Assembly (NCBI RefSeq): GCF_014202225.1
Contig: NZ_JACHGE010000009.1
Span: 124,001-188,000 of the forward strand
Direction: 5' to 3'
From: Algibacter amylolyticus
GTDB taxonomy: Bacteria; Bacteroidota; Bacteroidia; Flavobacteriales; Flavobacteriaceae
Length of the DNA stretch: 64,000 nt
Position 1 is the first letter of the stretch. Each line of letters begins with the position of its first letter. Positions 26,899 to 37,338 of the stretch are shown piece after piece. Position numbers and translations under genes: made by a program. The notes beneath the pieces are model-generated. The model saw nothing but the letters and a program-made list of their open reading frames with translations. It searched no databases and had not been told where the DNA came from.

Positions 26899-26925
26899 AC
26901 TTTAAGTGTCTAAATTACTTAAAGT
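26899..26925. repeat. inverted repeat in the uvrB leader
   Basis: ACTTTAAGT and ACTTAAAGT, exact 9-base arms around a 9-base spacer, centred 25 bases upstream of the uvrB ATG. It has no T run on the minus strand, so an operator is more likely than a terminator. Confidence 0.4.
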
Positions 26926-26963
26926 TGATGGAATTAGGAATTTAACCGATGGAAATTTAATTT

Positions 26964-29900
26964 TTATCGTTTTAAAGCGAAGTGGCCAGAAAACGTTCTA
27001 CCATCATCTAACTTAACCTGAAACCAATAGTCGTTATTAGGCAGTATATTGCCTTTAGAGGTGCCATCCCAACCACTGTTACTTACCAAAAGTTGCTTAA
27101 TTAATTTCCCATAGCGATCATAAATATAAACAGTTGTATTAGGCTGAACTACATTGTTAACTCCTTTTATTCTCCAAAAGTCGTTCACGCCATCACCGTT
27201 TGGTGTGAAATATTTAGGGTAGCCTATAACGGAAATATCTAAAGTTGAAACACCACAAATGTCATCTTTTATGTGAATGGTATAAAACCCAGGTTTTACG
27301 TTATTAAAAGTAGCTTTGGTTTGGTAGTTTATAAATGGTGAGTTTTCTTCTTGCAACGCATACTGATAATTTCCGTTACCTAAATTTGTGGTATCTATAA
27401 TTACAGTATTGTTATCTGAAAGATCTTTAATAGTAACAGCATCTTGGGTTATTACTGCTTGTTGAGATGCATCTACAAAAATACTTAGGGTTTTAGTACA
27501 GTTTGTTCCATCTGTTTTTGTTAATGTAATATTATATATTCCTGCTTCAGAAACCGAAATAATTTTATTGTTTGATACAAATTGATTTGTGATTGTACCA
27601 TCTAAACTAGAAAACACCCATTCGTAGTTGAAACTTTCCGTAATATTAGCTTCAAAAGGTTGTAAATCGATAGCGAATGAAGGATCTGAAGAACAAACAA
27701 GTCTTGGTGTATCTACCGTAAATTTGGGTAGTGAGTTAACAATAAAATTTATAGTTGTGGTTGCTGTACAGGTATTATTCTCGGGGTTTATTACTTCGGC
27801 AATAATAGTTTGCGTTTTAGAGTTTAATGGATTTGGCAAGTTACTTTGGTTTGATAACAAGTTCCCATTTTCGTTGGTATAGGTGTAATAAATCTCCATA
27901 CCGGTTTGACTCCCTAATATGGAAGCGTTAAATGCAGAAGTATCGAAAGGGTAGAAGCCATCGCTATCGTTATCTCTAGCGCTTCCGTCGCAAACAATTA
28001 GGTCTGGAATGGTGTTGACAATAGGCTGTGCATCTACAGTAAAAGTGAGTATTGTTTCATCAAAACAAGGACCATCTGGAGCAGAAGTAGCCTTATTACT
28101 TACTTGAACGGTAATAGTTTGCGAGGCGGTAAGAAACGGGTTTGGTAAAGGACTAGATAAGGCTGTTCCGTTTTCATCAAAATAAGAAAACGTAAAATTT
28201 GCAGGGTTTAGGTTGCCTAAAATATCATTTTCTATTTGTGTGGTATCAAAAGGGTATTTACCATCGCCATCATCATCACACTGTCTTGCTATAGTTAATG
28301 TGTTTAATTCTGGTAATGGCTCTACGGTTAATAATATATGAGCACCTAAAGCTAAACAGTCGTTAGATAAGGCACTATCCACTCTAACATATATATATTG
28401 AGAATTAGGATAACCAATATTTCTATAATTTGAAGGGTCTGTAATTTCGTTAACTTCGGCTAAAGCGTCAACTTCATTTCTGTAATAACGCGGTGGTAAA
28501 GTAGATTGTCCCGGAGGTGTAAAACTTATAAAAGAAGCAGTTACACTACTAAAGTCGAAGTTTGCAATACCATCTCTATTGTCGTTATTGGTGGTGTCGT
28601 TGCCATCAATATCGAGATTATCGTCACATTGATTAAAATTTAAAATATATGTTGAAGGTACTACAGTAGTAGAAACATTTATTTCAATTTGAGCTACAGC
28701 AGCGCATCCGCCTTGAGATTCTACACGAGCCCAAACTAAATCGTTACTAACAGTTCTGTTTACAAAACTTGTGGGATTGCTAATATAATCGGTACTTGTA
28801 ATGTCTCCTAGAAGTGCTGAAGATTGCGTGAGGTAATATGAAAAAGTTTCATTTGATGCATTGGTAGAAATTGCGGTATTAGCTTCGGTTAAATTAAAGG
28901 GACTAAAGCCTAATGTTGAAAGATTATCGTCATCGCATTGTACTAAAATTACTGTTGGGTTGATTTTTGGTTGCGCATTTACTAATAATAAAACTTCATC
29001 TGTAAACGTGATACATCTAGTACCTGTGCTGTTTAACCTTGCTCTAAACCAATTATTGTTTAATGAGGTTGGCACATTGGCGATGTTTAAATCGCTAGAT
29101 TGTGTGCCACTAAAATTGCCTGTATCTGTTAATGGTGTCCATGTTATTTTATCGGGGCTTGTTTCCCATTGCATAGTTCCGGCATCTGTAACCAAAGAGA
29201 AAATGGCTAAAGATGATTCACAAGCGGTAGTGTATTCGGGTTGTTTGGTTATGCTTATTCGTGTTGCGGTTGAGTAATCGGAATTTGGTAAGGTGTAACC
29301 ATCAGAAGCATTGATAACTACTCCATAATCATCAACAACAGGGGGTGTGTCTCCTAAGTAGAAATCATTATTGCCATCGGAAAAACCAGCTTCAAATACA
29401 TCAGAGCAGCCATCGCCATCTGTATCTTCATCGATATAACTAAATATATTATCAGCATCTAAATTGTCTAGTAAATAGCCTATTTGATTGCTGTCGGCAG
29501 ACGTTTCTGCATTGTCGTCCCAACCATTTAATCCAATTGTTGAATTGATATTATCAATTATGCCATCCATGTTGGAATCTAATAATCCGCTTCCAGATTC
29601 TAATACATCATAAATACCATCATTATCGCTATCCAAATCATAAAAATCGTAAACGCCATCGCCATCATAATCTAAAGGAAAGATTGAAAAGAACACATCA
29701 TCTAGTCCATTTTTATCATTGTCTATTCCAGACAAGGCAATCTGTGAACCTCTATATTCTATACTATCAGGAATACCGTCATTATCAGAATCTAAATCAA
29801 ATTCGTCTTTAATACCGTCTAAATCATGGTCGTTTTTAAAACACTTTAATCCAATATTTGCCGAAAACGTAGAGGCTGTTGTTATGTTTTCTAGTTTATG

Positions 29901-32117
29901 AATAAAAGAAAATTGATCTACTTGATTTGCTAAAAACTCGTATGGAATCGTTCCAATGGCGTTGGGGTTGGGTTTAAAATGTATTTCGGATCCTGAAATA
30001 CTAGTTACTCCAGTTTCAAAAATACCATCGAAATTTGAATCAACCAGAAGCCTGTCACTAGGATTAATAAGGGTGATGTTTTTATTAACAGGTAATACTT
30101 TTACAATATAAAACGCGCCATCTACATTAGTGAGTGTCGCTGTAATGTCTTCATAAAACTTAACATTAACGGGTTCGGTAAATGTTATATTGTATTCATT
30201 TTCGGCATTATTATCTTGCGGAATTGTACTGGTAATATGTCCTGTAGACATTAAATTTATAGTGTTAGTGCCAGTAGTTGTACGGTTTAAAACAGTGGTG
30301 TTAGTTGCTATGGTGGTGTTACTTGTGCCATCTTCAAACCTAAGGATAGGCGAGCTAGTATTTGACAAATCAAGAATTACATCACCTCGCGATTCTGTAC
30401 AGTTTAAAATGCCATCATTGTCATTGTCAATATCTATATTATCAATAATACCATCATTATCTCTATCATCGGGGCAAACGCTAATAGGTATTTCTATAGA
30501 TTCTAATTCTTCTCCTGTACATGTAATAATGCCTACCAATTTATATTTCCCCGGAAGGGTAGGTGTAATGCTTGTTGTGGTAACTAACAAATCGATAAAG
30601 CCTGAGCCAGAACCATCATCAAACAGCCACTTAAAACTATCAAAACTTTGCGTATTGGCCGCTTCTAGAGTGATGTTAGGTATACAATTTCCTAGTGTCG
30701 CAAATTGTGCATCAAAATTAATTTCTGGTGCCGATGGAAAACCGGAGTAAAAACTTCCGGAAGTGGCTGATCCATTATAATTAAAGTAGGCGCAATATAA
30801 CTCATCATCACTTTGTACAGCTATATTTCCTGATAGCCCTTTTACCTTATAGGTTATATAATCGGGTTTGCCATTTACAGGATTGGAAGCTGCGCTAATA
30901 GGTGCACCGTTAATGTTAACTGTAGCACCAACCTTAGTTACTATTGAAATTCCCCCACTGTAATTGGTGTTTCCTATGTTATTTATATTAGCAATATTAT
31001 CTAGATTACCACGCGTTTCGCAACTTAAAGGCGGTACAAAAAACAGACCTTGGTTGGCCTCATTTGCAGAACCATTATTGCCTAAACCGCCAACGCCTTG
31101 GTAAGCAAATGCGGGTTGAGATGTTTCTACGTACATGTTTCCATTGCTGTTGTATTGGTTGCCCTCAATAACGTAATAGTCTCCCGCGTTAATGGAAGTA
31201 ATAGGTGCATTTCCATTTATGCTTACGGTTGTATTATTTGAATGTGCAACAATTAAAACATTTTCCCAAGCGTTATCGCCATCGCCACGAACAAAAATAT
31301 ATTCTGTTCCAACTTTAGACACATCTACAATTTGATCAATACCATAATCTCTACCGTTACCAGTACCAAAACTACCGTTTGCGGAACCACAATTAACAAC
31401 AATGGGTTTATCCGAATTTACCAAGCATCCAATAAGGCCATCTTGATTAATAACAGTGTCGTCGCTATGAGTTGCTAATGTGTAGCTTTCACCCTCGTTT
31501 AAAGTTATATTTATTGGTGTTGCTCCTGAATAATTGGTTATTTGTAGACCGCTTGGTAAATTACTAAAGTTAACAGAGGTGTTATCTTCGGTTGCCATTA
31601 CCGAAACAAAGTTTAAGTAATTATCACTAGGGTTTGCATTGGTAAAACTGCCTACACGAAAGGTTGTGCCTAAAGCAGATAGTCCTTTACTAACTAAGGC
31701 CCCTGCTTGAGCACCTTCACCAGCATTCATCCTAATAGAAACATAAATAGGAGCTTCTGCTTCTATAATATAACCTCTGTTATTTGTTACCACACTCGAC
31801 ACTGTTGATGGTATAAAAAGTTGACCATATCCTGTGCCTACAGTTATTTGCTGAGGTAATGCATTTGAAACGGTACCAGTAATATAATTTGATGCAGGTT
31901 GCCCTAAAGGAATAATGGTATAAGGTACGTTAGAATTGTTGGGTGTTGATATATAAATATATTGGTCTTCTGGATTGGCATTACCAAAAGCAGCACTCGT
32001 TAATGGGGGTATATAATGCGTTTTGCTTAATTGTGCGAAACCTTGAAGGCTTAACTGAATAATTAGTATTGGAAGTATAAATTTTAAAAACTTCTCAATG
32101 AGTAAGACTTTATACAT
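26964..32117 (-). CDS. giant T9SS type B surface protein with IgGFc-binding-like head and TSP3-type repeats
   Basis: 1717 residues from the ATG at 32117 (a TTG three codons upstream is the alternative). Signal peptide about 1-28 (ending QGFAQ). Head: about 30-480 resembles the IgGFc-binding-protein N-terminal domain. About 548-910: several thrombospondin type 3-like Asp-rich calcium motifs (DNDGIIDNIDIDNDNDGI, DYDGDGVYDFYDLDSDNDGI). About 950-1045: an Ig-like segment. About 1055-1480: four CDDD-type repeats plus a degenerate fifth. From about 1636: the T9SS type B sorting domain (KYFTPNGDGVNDFWRI, VYIYDRYGK, GWDGTSKG, NDYWFQV). It should cross the outer membrane by the type IX system and stay cell-attached or be released. 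Ligand unknown. Confidence 0.88.
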   Translation of the reverse strand: MYKVLLIEKFLKFILPILIIQLSLQGFAQLSKTHYIPPLTSAAFGNANPEDQYIYISTPNNSNVPYTIIPLGQPASNYITGTVSNALPQQITVGTGYGQLFIPSTVSSVVTNNRGYIIEAEAPIYVSIRMNAGEGAQAGALVSKGLSALGTTFRVGSFTNANPSDNYLNFVSVMATEDNTSVNFSNLPSGLQITNYSGATPINITLNEGESYTLATHSDDTVINQDGLIGCLVNSDKPIVVNCGSANGSFGTGNGRDYGIDQIVDVSKVGTEYIFVRGDGDNAWENVLIVAHSNNTTVSINGNAPITSINAGDYYVIEGNQYNSNGNMYVETSQPAFAYQGVGGLGNNGSANEANQGLFFVPPLSCETRGNLDNIANINNIGNTNYSGGISIVTKVGATVNINGAPISAASNPVNGKPDYITYKVKGLSGNIAVQSDDELYCAYFNYNGSATSGSFYSGFPSAPEINFDAQFATLGNCIPNITLEAANTQSFDSFKWLFDDGSGSGFIDLLVTTTSITPTLPGKYKLVGIITCTGEELESIEIPISVCPDDRDNDGIIDNIDIDNDNDGILNCTESRGDVILDLSNTSSPILRFEDGTSNTTIATNTTVLNRTTTGTNTINLMSTGHITSTIPQDNNAENEYNITFTEPVNVKFYEDITATLTNVDGAFYIVKVLPVNKNITLINPSDRLLVDSNFDGIFETGVTSISGSEIHFKPNPNAIGTIPYEFLANQVDQFSFIHKLENITTASTFSANIGLKCFKNDHDLDGIKDEFDLDSDNDGIPDSIEYRGSQIALSGIDNDKNGLDDVFFSIFPLDYDGDGVYDFYDLDSDNDGIYDVLESGSGLLDSNMDGIIDNINSTIGLNGWDDNAETSADSNQIGYLLDNLDADNIFSYIDEDTDGDGCSDVFEAGFSDGNNDFYLGDTPPVVDDYGVVINASDGYTLPNSDYSTATRISITKQPEYTTACESSLAIFSLVTDAGTMQWETSPDKITWTPLTDTGNFSGTQSSDLNIANVPTSLNNNWFRARLNSTGTRCITFTDEVLLLVNAQPKINPTVILVQCDDDNLSTLGFSPFNLTEANTAISTNASNETFSYYLTQSSALLGDITSTDYISNPTSFVNRTVSNDLVWARVESQGGCAAVAQIEINVSTTVVPSTYILNFNQCDDNLDIDGNDTTNNDNRDGIANFDFSSVTASFISFTPPGQSTLPPRYYRNEVDALAEVNEITDPSNYRNIGYPNSQYIYVRVDSALSNDCLALGAHILLTVEPLPELNTLTIARQCDDDGDGKYPFDTTQIENDILGNLNPANFTFSYFDENGTALSSPLPNPFLTASQTITVQVSNKATSAPDGPCFDETILTFTVDAQPIVNTIPDLIVCDGSARDNDSDGFYPFDTSAFNASILGSQTGMEIYYTYTNENGNLLSNQSNLPNPLNSKTQTIIAEVINPENNTCTATTTINFIVNSLPKFTVDTPRLVCSSDPSFAIDLQPFEANITESFNYEWVFSSLDGTITNQFVSNNKIISVSEAGIYNITLTKTDGTNCTKTLSIFVDASQQAVITQDAVTIKDLSDNNTVIIDTTNLGNGNYQYALQEENSPFINYQTKATFNNVKPGFYTIHIKDDICGVSTLDISVIGYPKYFTPNGDGVNDFWRIKGVNNVVQPNTTVYIYDRYGKLIKQLLVSNSGWDGTSKGNILPNNDYWFQVKLDDGRTFSGHFALKR

Positions 32118-32249
32118 AAGGGCCAATCGAATTGAAATCGCATTACTAAAATATGCTTTTTTAATAGTGTTGGACTTAAAAAAAGTATAAACGTTTAATA
32201 TTAATTTAAAAACTTTCTAAATGCTATTCTAAAATGAATTTTTAACTAG

Positions 32250-35200
32250 TTACCTTTTTAAAGCAAAATGACCTTTAATATTAAATGTTTCTCCATTTTG
32301 AACTATATCTGCAGAGAACCAATAATCATCCGAAGGCATATTTTGGCCATTAAAAGTGCCATCCCAACCAATGGAATTATAAGGTAGCATTTTTAGTAAT
32401 TTTCCATGTCTGTTGTAGATATATACTTCGGTACCTGGTAATTGATCTGCTCCAATAATGTGCCAAGTATCATAGGCGTTATCATTATTTGGTGTTACAA
32501 ACTTAGGAATGTCAAAAACAAAAACGGGCTGCGAAATATCCATACACCCATTTAAATCTCTAACGGTTACAAGATGGCGCCCAAATGACACATCGTTAAA
32601 AATATTAGATGTTTGTGGTTCGCCACCATCTAATATAAAAACATAGTCGCCAATTCTGCCATTATTAATTTCTACAGTAATTCTATTAGGGTCGGCAAAA
32701 TTAACTGTTGATGTAAGTGTTATTTCTGCTTCTTCCGAAGGGATTACCTCAAAGTCATGAGTTGTACTACAGTCCGATCCAACCGCGTTTGGCCTCGTAA
32801 CAGTAACAGAGTAATTTCCAATGTCTTCTGGAGCAATTATTATTTCGCTTGTTCTGGCTCCGGTAGACCATAAATACTGGTCTCCAGGTACACCGGTATC
32901 TGCGACTACAAGTAGAGGTTCGTCATTACATAATGGAACGATTTCTTCTAAAGGAATTTCTGGTTTTGGATTTACCAATAAATCAAATTGTGTGGTGTTA
33001 AAGCAGCCAGTAGTTCTGTTTTCTAGTCTTACAAAAATAGTTTTCTCCGTTGAAGACCTGTAATTATTGGAAAGCGCATCGGTTTCAGTTTCGGCATTAT
33101 CTAAATTGTTGTAAAAAGTAATGCTATGATTGGAAGCCGATAAACTACCAAGAATGGCATTGTTATTATCGGTTAAATCGAAATCCTGTTCGCCATCAAA
33201 ATCATCATCACAAATAACTAAATCTGCAGGTCTATTAGCCGTTGGGTTTTGATTTATTTCTAATACAAATGATGTTACAATTGGACAACTTGTAATAATA
33301 TCTGAAATTCTAATGAAAATTTCATGGCTACTAGCCGTATAGTTAAACGTATTGCCTATAGGAGCCACATTATCAATAGCTTCTTGTTCTGTAACATGAT
33401 ATGAAATAGTTACTAGAGTAGGATCGTCAACCACTAGGCTATCCACATCGGTTAAATCATAGGTTTTAGTGTCGTTATCGCAAATAGGAATATTATTTAC
33501 CGTATTTATTACAGGTGGTAAATCCACATTTAATTCTATTGGCACTAAAGTGAAACAACCTGTTAAGGTGTTAGTAATTTTAATATAAACGGTTTTTGCT
33601 TCAGAATCAAGACTTGTTGGATCTGTTATTTCATTGGAATTATCTAACCCATCATCATGATTAATATCGGCTATGTCTTCAAAATAATTAATGATGAGGT
33701 TACTTTTTACACGATCTAATACTTCAAAATCTGCCGATCGTGTATCCAAATTATAAACCGTTAAATCGAAATTAGCTATACCAGCCTGTGTAGGCGCACA
33801 TTCTGTTATTGAAGGTGTGCCAACTAAAATATCGGGAGCCGAAACAATATTCATTCCTAATTCTTCTACAACATAACAAAAAGAGGCACTACTTTCTATT
33901 CGTATATAAATACTTTGCGGGTTTGTTACGTTAGTGTAAGTAGAGGATAACGGATTTAAATTATCCATAGCATCCTGAGGTGATGTATGGAAAGTAATGC
34001 CTAATACATCTGGCGAATTTGTTTGGATTTCAGCTTTTTTATCGTCTAAATTAAATTCGAAAAAGCCATCGTTTGTGGCATCATCACAAACTAAGAAATC
34101 AATAATAGGGTCGTATACAGGATCTGGTGCTACCTGTATTTCAATAGATCCAGTATCAAAACAGGTTTGGTCTGTTGTATTTTCAACTCTAACATATACG
34201 GTTCTAGAATCGGAATTATAAGGTGTGTCTGCGCCTTTAGGAAGGGCATTTACTATGTTTCTGTTTATTGCATCAATTTCATCCTCAAAGTAGTAAACAA
34301 TTTTGCCGGTTTGTGCGTTTAAAACTTCTTCATCTATTTCAGATAAAATAAAATCAGCAAAATTATCGCCATCGTCTTCACAGACTTGAAAAAGGATATC
34401 TGTTGGGATAATTGGCAAAGTATTTATTATGGCTTCAAATGAAACTATAGAAGTACAGTTTGTATCTGTAATAGCGTTTTCTATACGAATGTAGATGGTT
34501 TGAGTATCTGTGTTGTATGCAGCACGTTCCGATTCTGGAATAGCCTCGGTAAGCGTGTTGTTGTTTGCAGCTTCAAGATCTGTAAAAACATCAATATTTA
34601 ATCCCGTTCTACTGGCTACGGATTCGTCTATTTTATCTTCAATATTTATAATATAGAATCCATCATCGTCGTCATCACATATAACAATGTCGTCTGGTTG
34701 GTTAGAGGATGGAGCAACCAATACTTCTATTTGAAATGGGTTAACGGTGGCACAACCCGTATTTACACTTTCTAATCGAGCATAAAGCGTTTCAGTAGAG
34801 CTTGTGTTGTTGTAAAATGGTGGTAGTTGGTTTGCAGTGTTATTCGTTTGGGCATCTGTTTCGTCTGCAAAATAAGTTACCGTAAAATTAGTGTTTCCGC
34901 CAGTTACTGTTTCATCTAAGGAATGTAAATCTATACTTGCAAAGCCATCATCATCATCATCACAGTAAGGCACAGTTACTTCTGCAAAAAGTAAAATAGG
35001 ATTTACTAAAAGGTTTATTTCAGTCGATTCAACACAACCTCCACCAGCAATACTTACGTATAAAACTTGCGGACTTAACGCAGGGTAAGGCACTGTTTTA
35101 TCAATGGCATTAACACCATTATCACGGTCATCTTCGTCTTCATAAAACGTTACTGTAATAGAGCTAGGTAAATCGTTAGCTATAAAAGTTTCAACGGTGT

Positions 35201-37190
35201 TTAAATCGAAATCTAGGGTATCTGTAGAATCACCATTGTCATCACATAATGCAAAATCTCCTGTATCTGTACCTGTTAATAATAAATTGGTATGAATTTC
35301 AAAAGGCACAATGGTTGGACATCCTGTGGTATCGTCTACTATTCTTAAATAAATAGTTCCAGAACCTGGTTCTGTTACGGCGTTAGTGTATTGGTAGTTT
35401 GTTTCGTCTGCAATGGCATTAATGTTCATTTCGGCATCGTTAAACGACTGATGAAAAGTGGTTGTTACACCGGTTAAACCATTTAAAACGGCGGCAATTA
35501 CTTCAGTTAAATCAAAAACAGCGCTTCCATCTAAATCCCTATCGCAGGCATCTAAGTATTGTGTGTCTCTATTTACAATTGGGCTTATGGTAATATCTAC
35601 ATCTAATGTTGTTGTGGTAACGCAACCAGTTTCTGTATCAATAATTCTTACATAAACTAAGTCTGGTGTGCTTGAGTTGATATATGGAGTAGGTATTGGG
35701 TTTGCTCCAGTGCCAACATCCAAGGAATTATAATGGTATGAAACCACTAAGTTACTCTGACCCGAAGTAATTTCATCATTCTTTTGTGTTAAATCAATAA
35801 CCGCAAAACCGTCTGGATTATCATCACTGTCGCAAATTTCTAAGGTTGTAGGCTCTACAATATTTGGTAAAGGGTTAACAACTAAGTTGAAGGTTGTATA
35901 TGAAAAACAATTACTATCAGAATCTTGAACGCGTACATAAATAGTTTGAGGGGAAGATGTGTTTTGTATTGGTCCCGTAATTGGGTTTATGTTTAGTCTG
36001 GCATCACTATCTGATAAATGATAACTGAAAGCGTAATTTGTAAAAGGTGCATTTGCTGCAACTTCTCCATCTTTTATACTTACGTTAAAGGTTTCAACGC
36101 CATCACCACTAAAATCGTCACATAATTGATAGTCGGAAATAGCATCCATAGGTTCCTCTGTGTTTAGAACAACTTCTACTTCGTCTGTTTCTACACAAGT
36201 ACTTCCATTTATTGGTACAGCTACTTCAACGCGGTACGTGCCATCTAATATTGCTGTGTATGTTGGGCTAACTGCACCAGGAATTAAAATATCGTTTCTG
36301 TACCATGCGTAAGATGCTAGAGCGTTTTCTAAATCGGCATCTAAAGTTACAGAGCTGGCACAAGTGCTTATATCTTCTCCTAAGTCTAAAACTTTAAAAC
36401 TATCACCTTCTATAAATACAGCAGAATCGAAGGTGTAATCGTTTTGATCTGCAATTACTAATTTAATATGATACGTTACATTAGGCGTAATGCTACCTGC
36501 AGCTGTTAATACCGTTGTTCTGCCATTGTAATTTGTATCTCCAAGATTGTAACCGGCAAAATATTGTTCGTTTTCTGGGTTACAATTTAAAGTCCCTGAG
36601 TTGGCACTAACATTATGAATAGTACTTGTATTAACAGGCGTGGTGGTTCCGGGAACAACTGCTATATTTTCATACGGGTCGCTAGTTCCTGCTTCTTTAA
36701 TTAGAAATGCAAATCCGTCGGAAAACTGACAGGGATTAATACCGAAGTATTCTTCTGAAGCTAAAATGTAATTAAATTGAAATTGATTAGATATTGAAAC
36801 AAAATCGAACTCAATAGATGTTGCATTTATGGTATTTGTTATTCCTAGAGCAGCTTCTAAATCTGGATCGGTACCCCAAGTTGTAGCCCCTTCGCTAAGG
36901 GTAGGTGTTCTTAATGAATTTCCGCCGGAAGTAGCACCGCCTGTAGATAGCATGATCCCATTTTCAAAAGGGAAATTAGATCCTCCTTTTTCAAAAAAAG
37001 CATAACTATTAAATCCGCTTGGAGCTCCGTTAACCGAAGAACTGATGTTTGATATGTTTACACAGCCATTAACTAAATTATCTTGAATTAATGATTGTAG
37101 ACCAACATTATCATTTACAGTGATTTGTTGAGAAAACCCAATAGCTCCACAAAAAAACAAGGTAAATATGATGAAGGAAATCGATCTCAT
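32250..37190 (-). CDS. giant T9SS type B surface protein with choice-of-anchor L head and eleven CDDD repeats
   Basis: 1646 residues. Signal peptide about 1-20 (ending GFSQ). The head (about 20-260) is choice-of-anchor L: FNSYAFFEKGGSNFPF and FGINPCQFSDGFAFLI are visible. An Ig-like link is followed from about 355 to 1420 by about eleven units of roughly 95-100 residues. Each starts with a C-acidic motif (CDDDDDGF, CDRDLDGS, CDDDFDGE) then a DLT-type stretch, a YVRVEN-type strand and a TGC strand. A twelfth is degenerate. From about 1560 is the T9SS type B sorting domain (PNNDNAYDTWHI, GWDGTFNG, DDYWFSA). The repeats resemble adhesin/calcium-binding modules. A -7 box lies 96 bases upstream. 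Confidence 0.9.
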   Translation of the reverse strand: MRSISFIIFTLFFCGAIGFSQQITVNDNVGLQSLIQDNLVNGCVNISNISSSVNGAPSGFNSYAFFEKGGSNFPFENGIMLSTGGATSGGNSLRTPTLSEGATTWGTDPDLEAALGITNTINATSIEFDFVSISNQFQFNYILASEEYFGINPCQFSDGFAFLIKEAGTSDPYENIAVVPGTTTPVNTSTIHNVSANSGTLNCNPENEQYFAGYNLGDTNYNGRTTVLTAAGSITPNVTYHIKLVIADQNDYTFDSAVFIEGDSFKVLDLGEDISTCASSVTLDADLENALASYAWYRNDILIPGAVSPTYTAILDGTYRVEVAVPINGSTCVETDEVEVVLNTEEPMDAISDYQLCDDFSGDGVETFNVSIKDGEVAANAPFTNYAFSYHLSDSDARLNINPITGPIQNTSSPQTIYVRVQDSDSNCFSYTTFNLVVNPLPNIVEPTTLEICDSDDNPDGFAVIDLTQKNDEITSGQSNLVVSYHYNSLDVGTGANPIPTPYINSSTPDLVYVRIIDTETGCVTTTTLDVDITISPIVNRDTQYLDACDRDLDGSAVFDLTEVIAAVLNGLTGVTTTFHQSFNDAEMNINAIADETNYQYTNAVTEPGSGTIYLRIVDDTTGCPTIVPFEIHTNLLLTGTDTGDFALCDDNGDSTDTLDFDLNTVETFIANDLPSSITVTFYEDEDDRDNGVNAIDKTVPYPALSPQVLYVSIAGGGCVESTEINLLVNPILLFAEVTVPYCDDDDDGFASIDLHSLDETVTGGNTNFTVTYFADETDAQTNNTANQLPPFYNNTSSTETLYARLESVNTGCATVNPFQIEVLVAPSSNQPDDIVICDDDDDGFYIINIEDKIDESVASRTGLNIDVFTDLEAANNNTLTEAIPESERAAYNTDTQTIYIRIENAITDTNCTSIVSFEAIINTLPIIPTDILFQVCEDDGDNFADFILSEIDEEVLNAQTGKIVYYFEDEIDAINRNIVNALPKGADTPYNSDSRTVYVRVENTTDQTCFDTGSIEIQVAPDPVYDPIIDFLVCDDATNDGFFEFNLDDKKAEIQTNSPDVLGITFHTSPQDAMDNLNPLSSTYTNVTNPQSIYIRIESSASFCYVVEELGMNIVSAPDILVGTPSITECAPTQAGIANFDLTVYNLDTRSADFEVLDRVKSNLIINYFEDIADINHDDGLDNSNEITDPTSLDSEAKTVYIKITNTLTGCFTLVPIELNVDLPPVINTVNNIPICDNDTKTYDLTDVDSLVVDDPTLVTISYHVTEQEAIDNVAPIGNTFNYTASSHEIFIRISDIITSCPIVTSFVLEINQNPTANRPADLVICDDDFDGEQDFDLTDNNNAILGSLSASNHSITFYNNLDNAETETDALSNNYRSSTEKTIFVRLENRTTGCFNTTQFDLLVNPKPEIPLEEIVPLCNDEPLLVVADTGVPGDQYLWSTGARTSEIIIAPEDIGNYSVTVTRPNAVGSDCSTTHDFEVIPSEEAEITLTSTVNFADPNRITVEINNGRIGDYVFILDGGEPQTSNIFNDVSFGRHLVTVRDLNGCMDISQPVFVFDIPKFVTPNNDNAYDTWHIIGADQLPGTEVYIYNRHGKLLKMLPYNSIGWDGTFNGQNMPSDDYWFSADIVQNGETFNIKGHFALKR

Positions 37191-37286
37191 AACTGGTAGT
37201 AGCTTTCTAGTTCTTTTTTTTAGTGCTTATTAAGCATTTTGATGGGGTGAAATAAGGCCGAAAATAGATGTTTTTTAGATGAAATG

Positions 37287-37294
37287 CAAAATTA
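37287..37294 (-). promoter_or_regulatory. -7 promoter box of the middle T9SS protein gene
   Basis: Minus-strand TAATTTTG matches TAnnTTTG, 96 bases before the ATG at 37190. It suggests the giant gene has its own promoter. Confidence 0.4.
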
Positions 37295-37338
37295 ATCAGA
37301 TAAAATGCAGTTTTTTTTGATTTGAAATAGACTGACTT

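Noticed and set aside
32250-37190. CRISPR or DNA tandem repeats.
   Set aside because: Repetition is at protein level (about 95-100 residue units, divergent in DNA), not identical spaced repeats.
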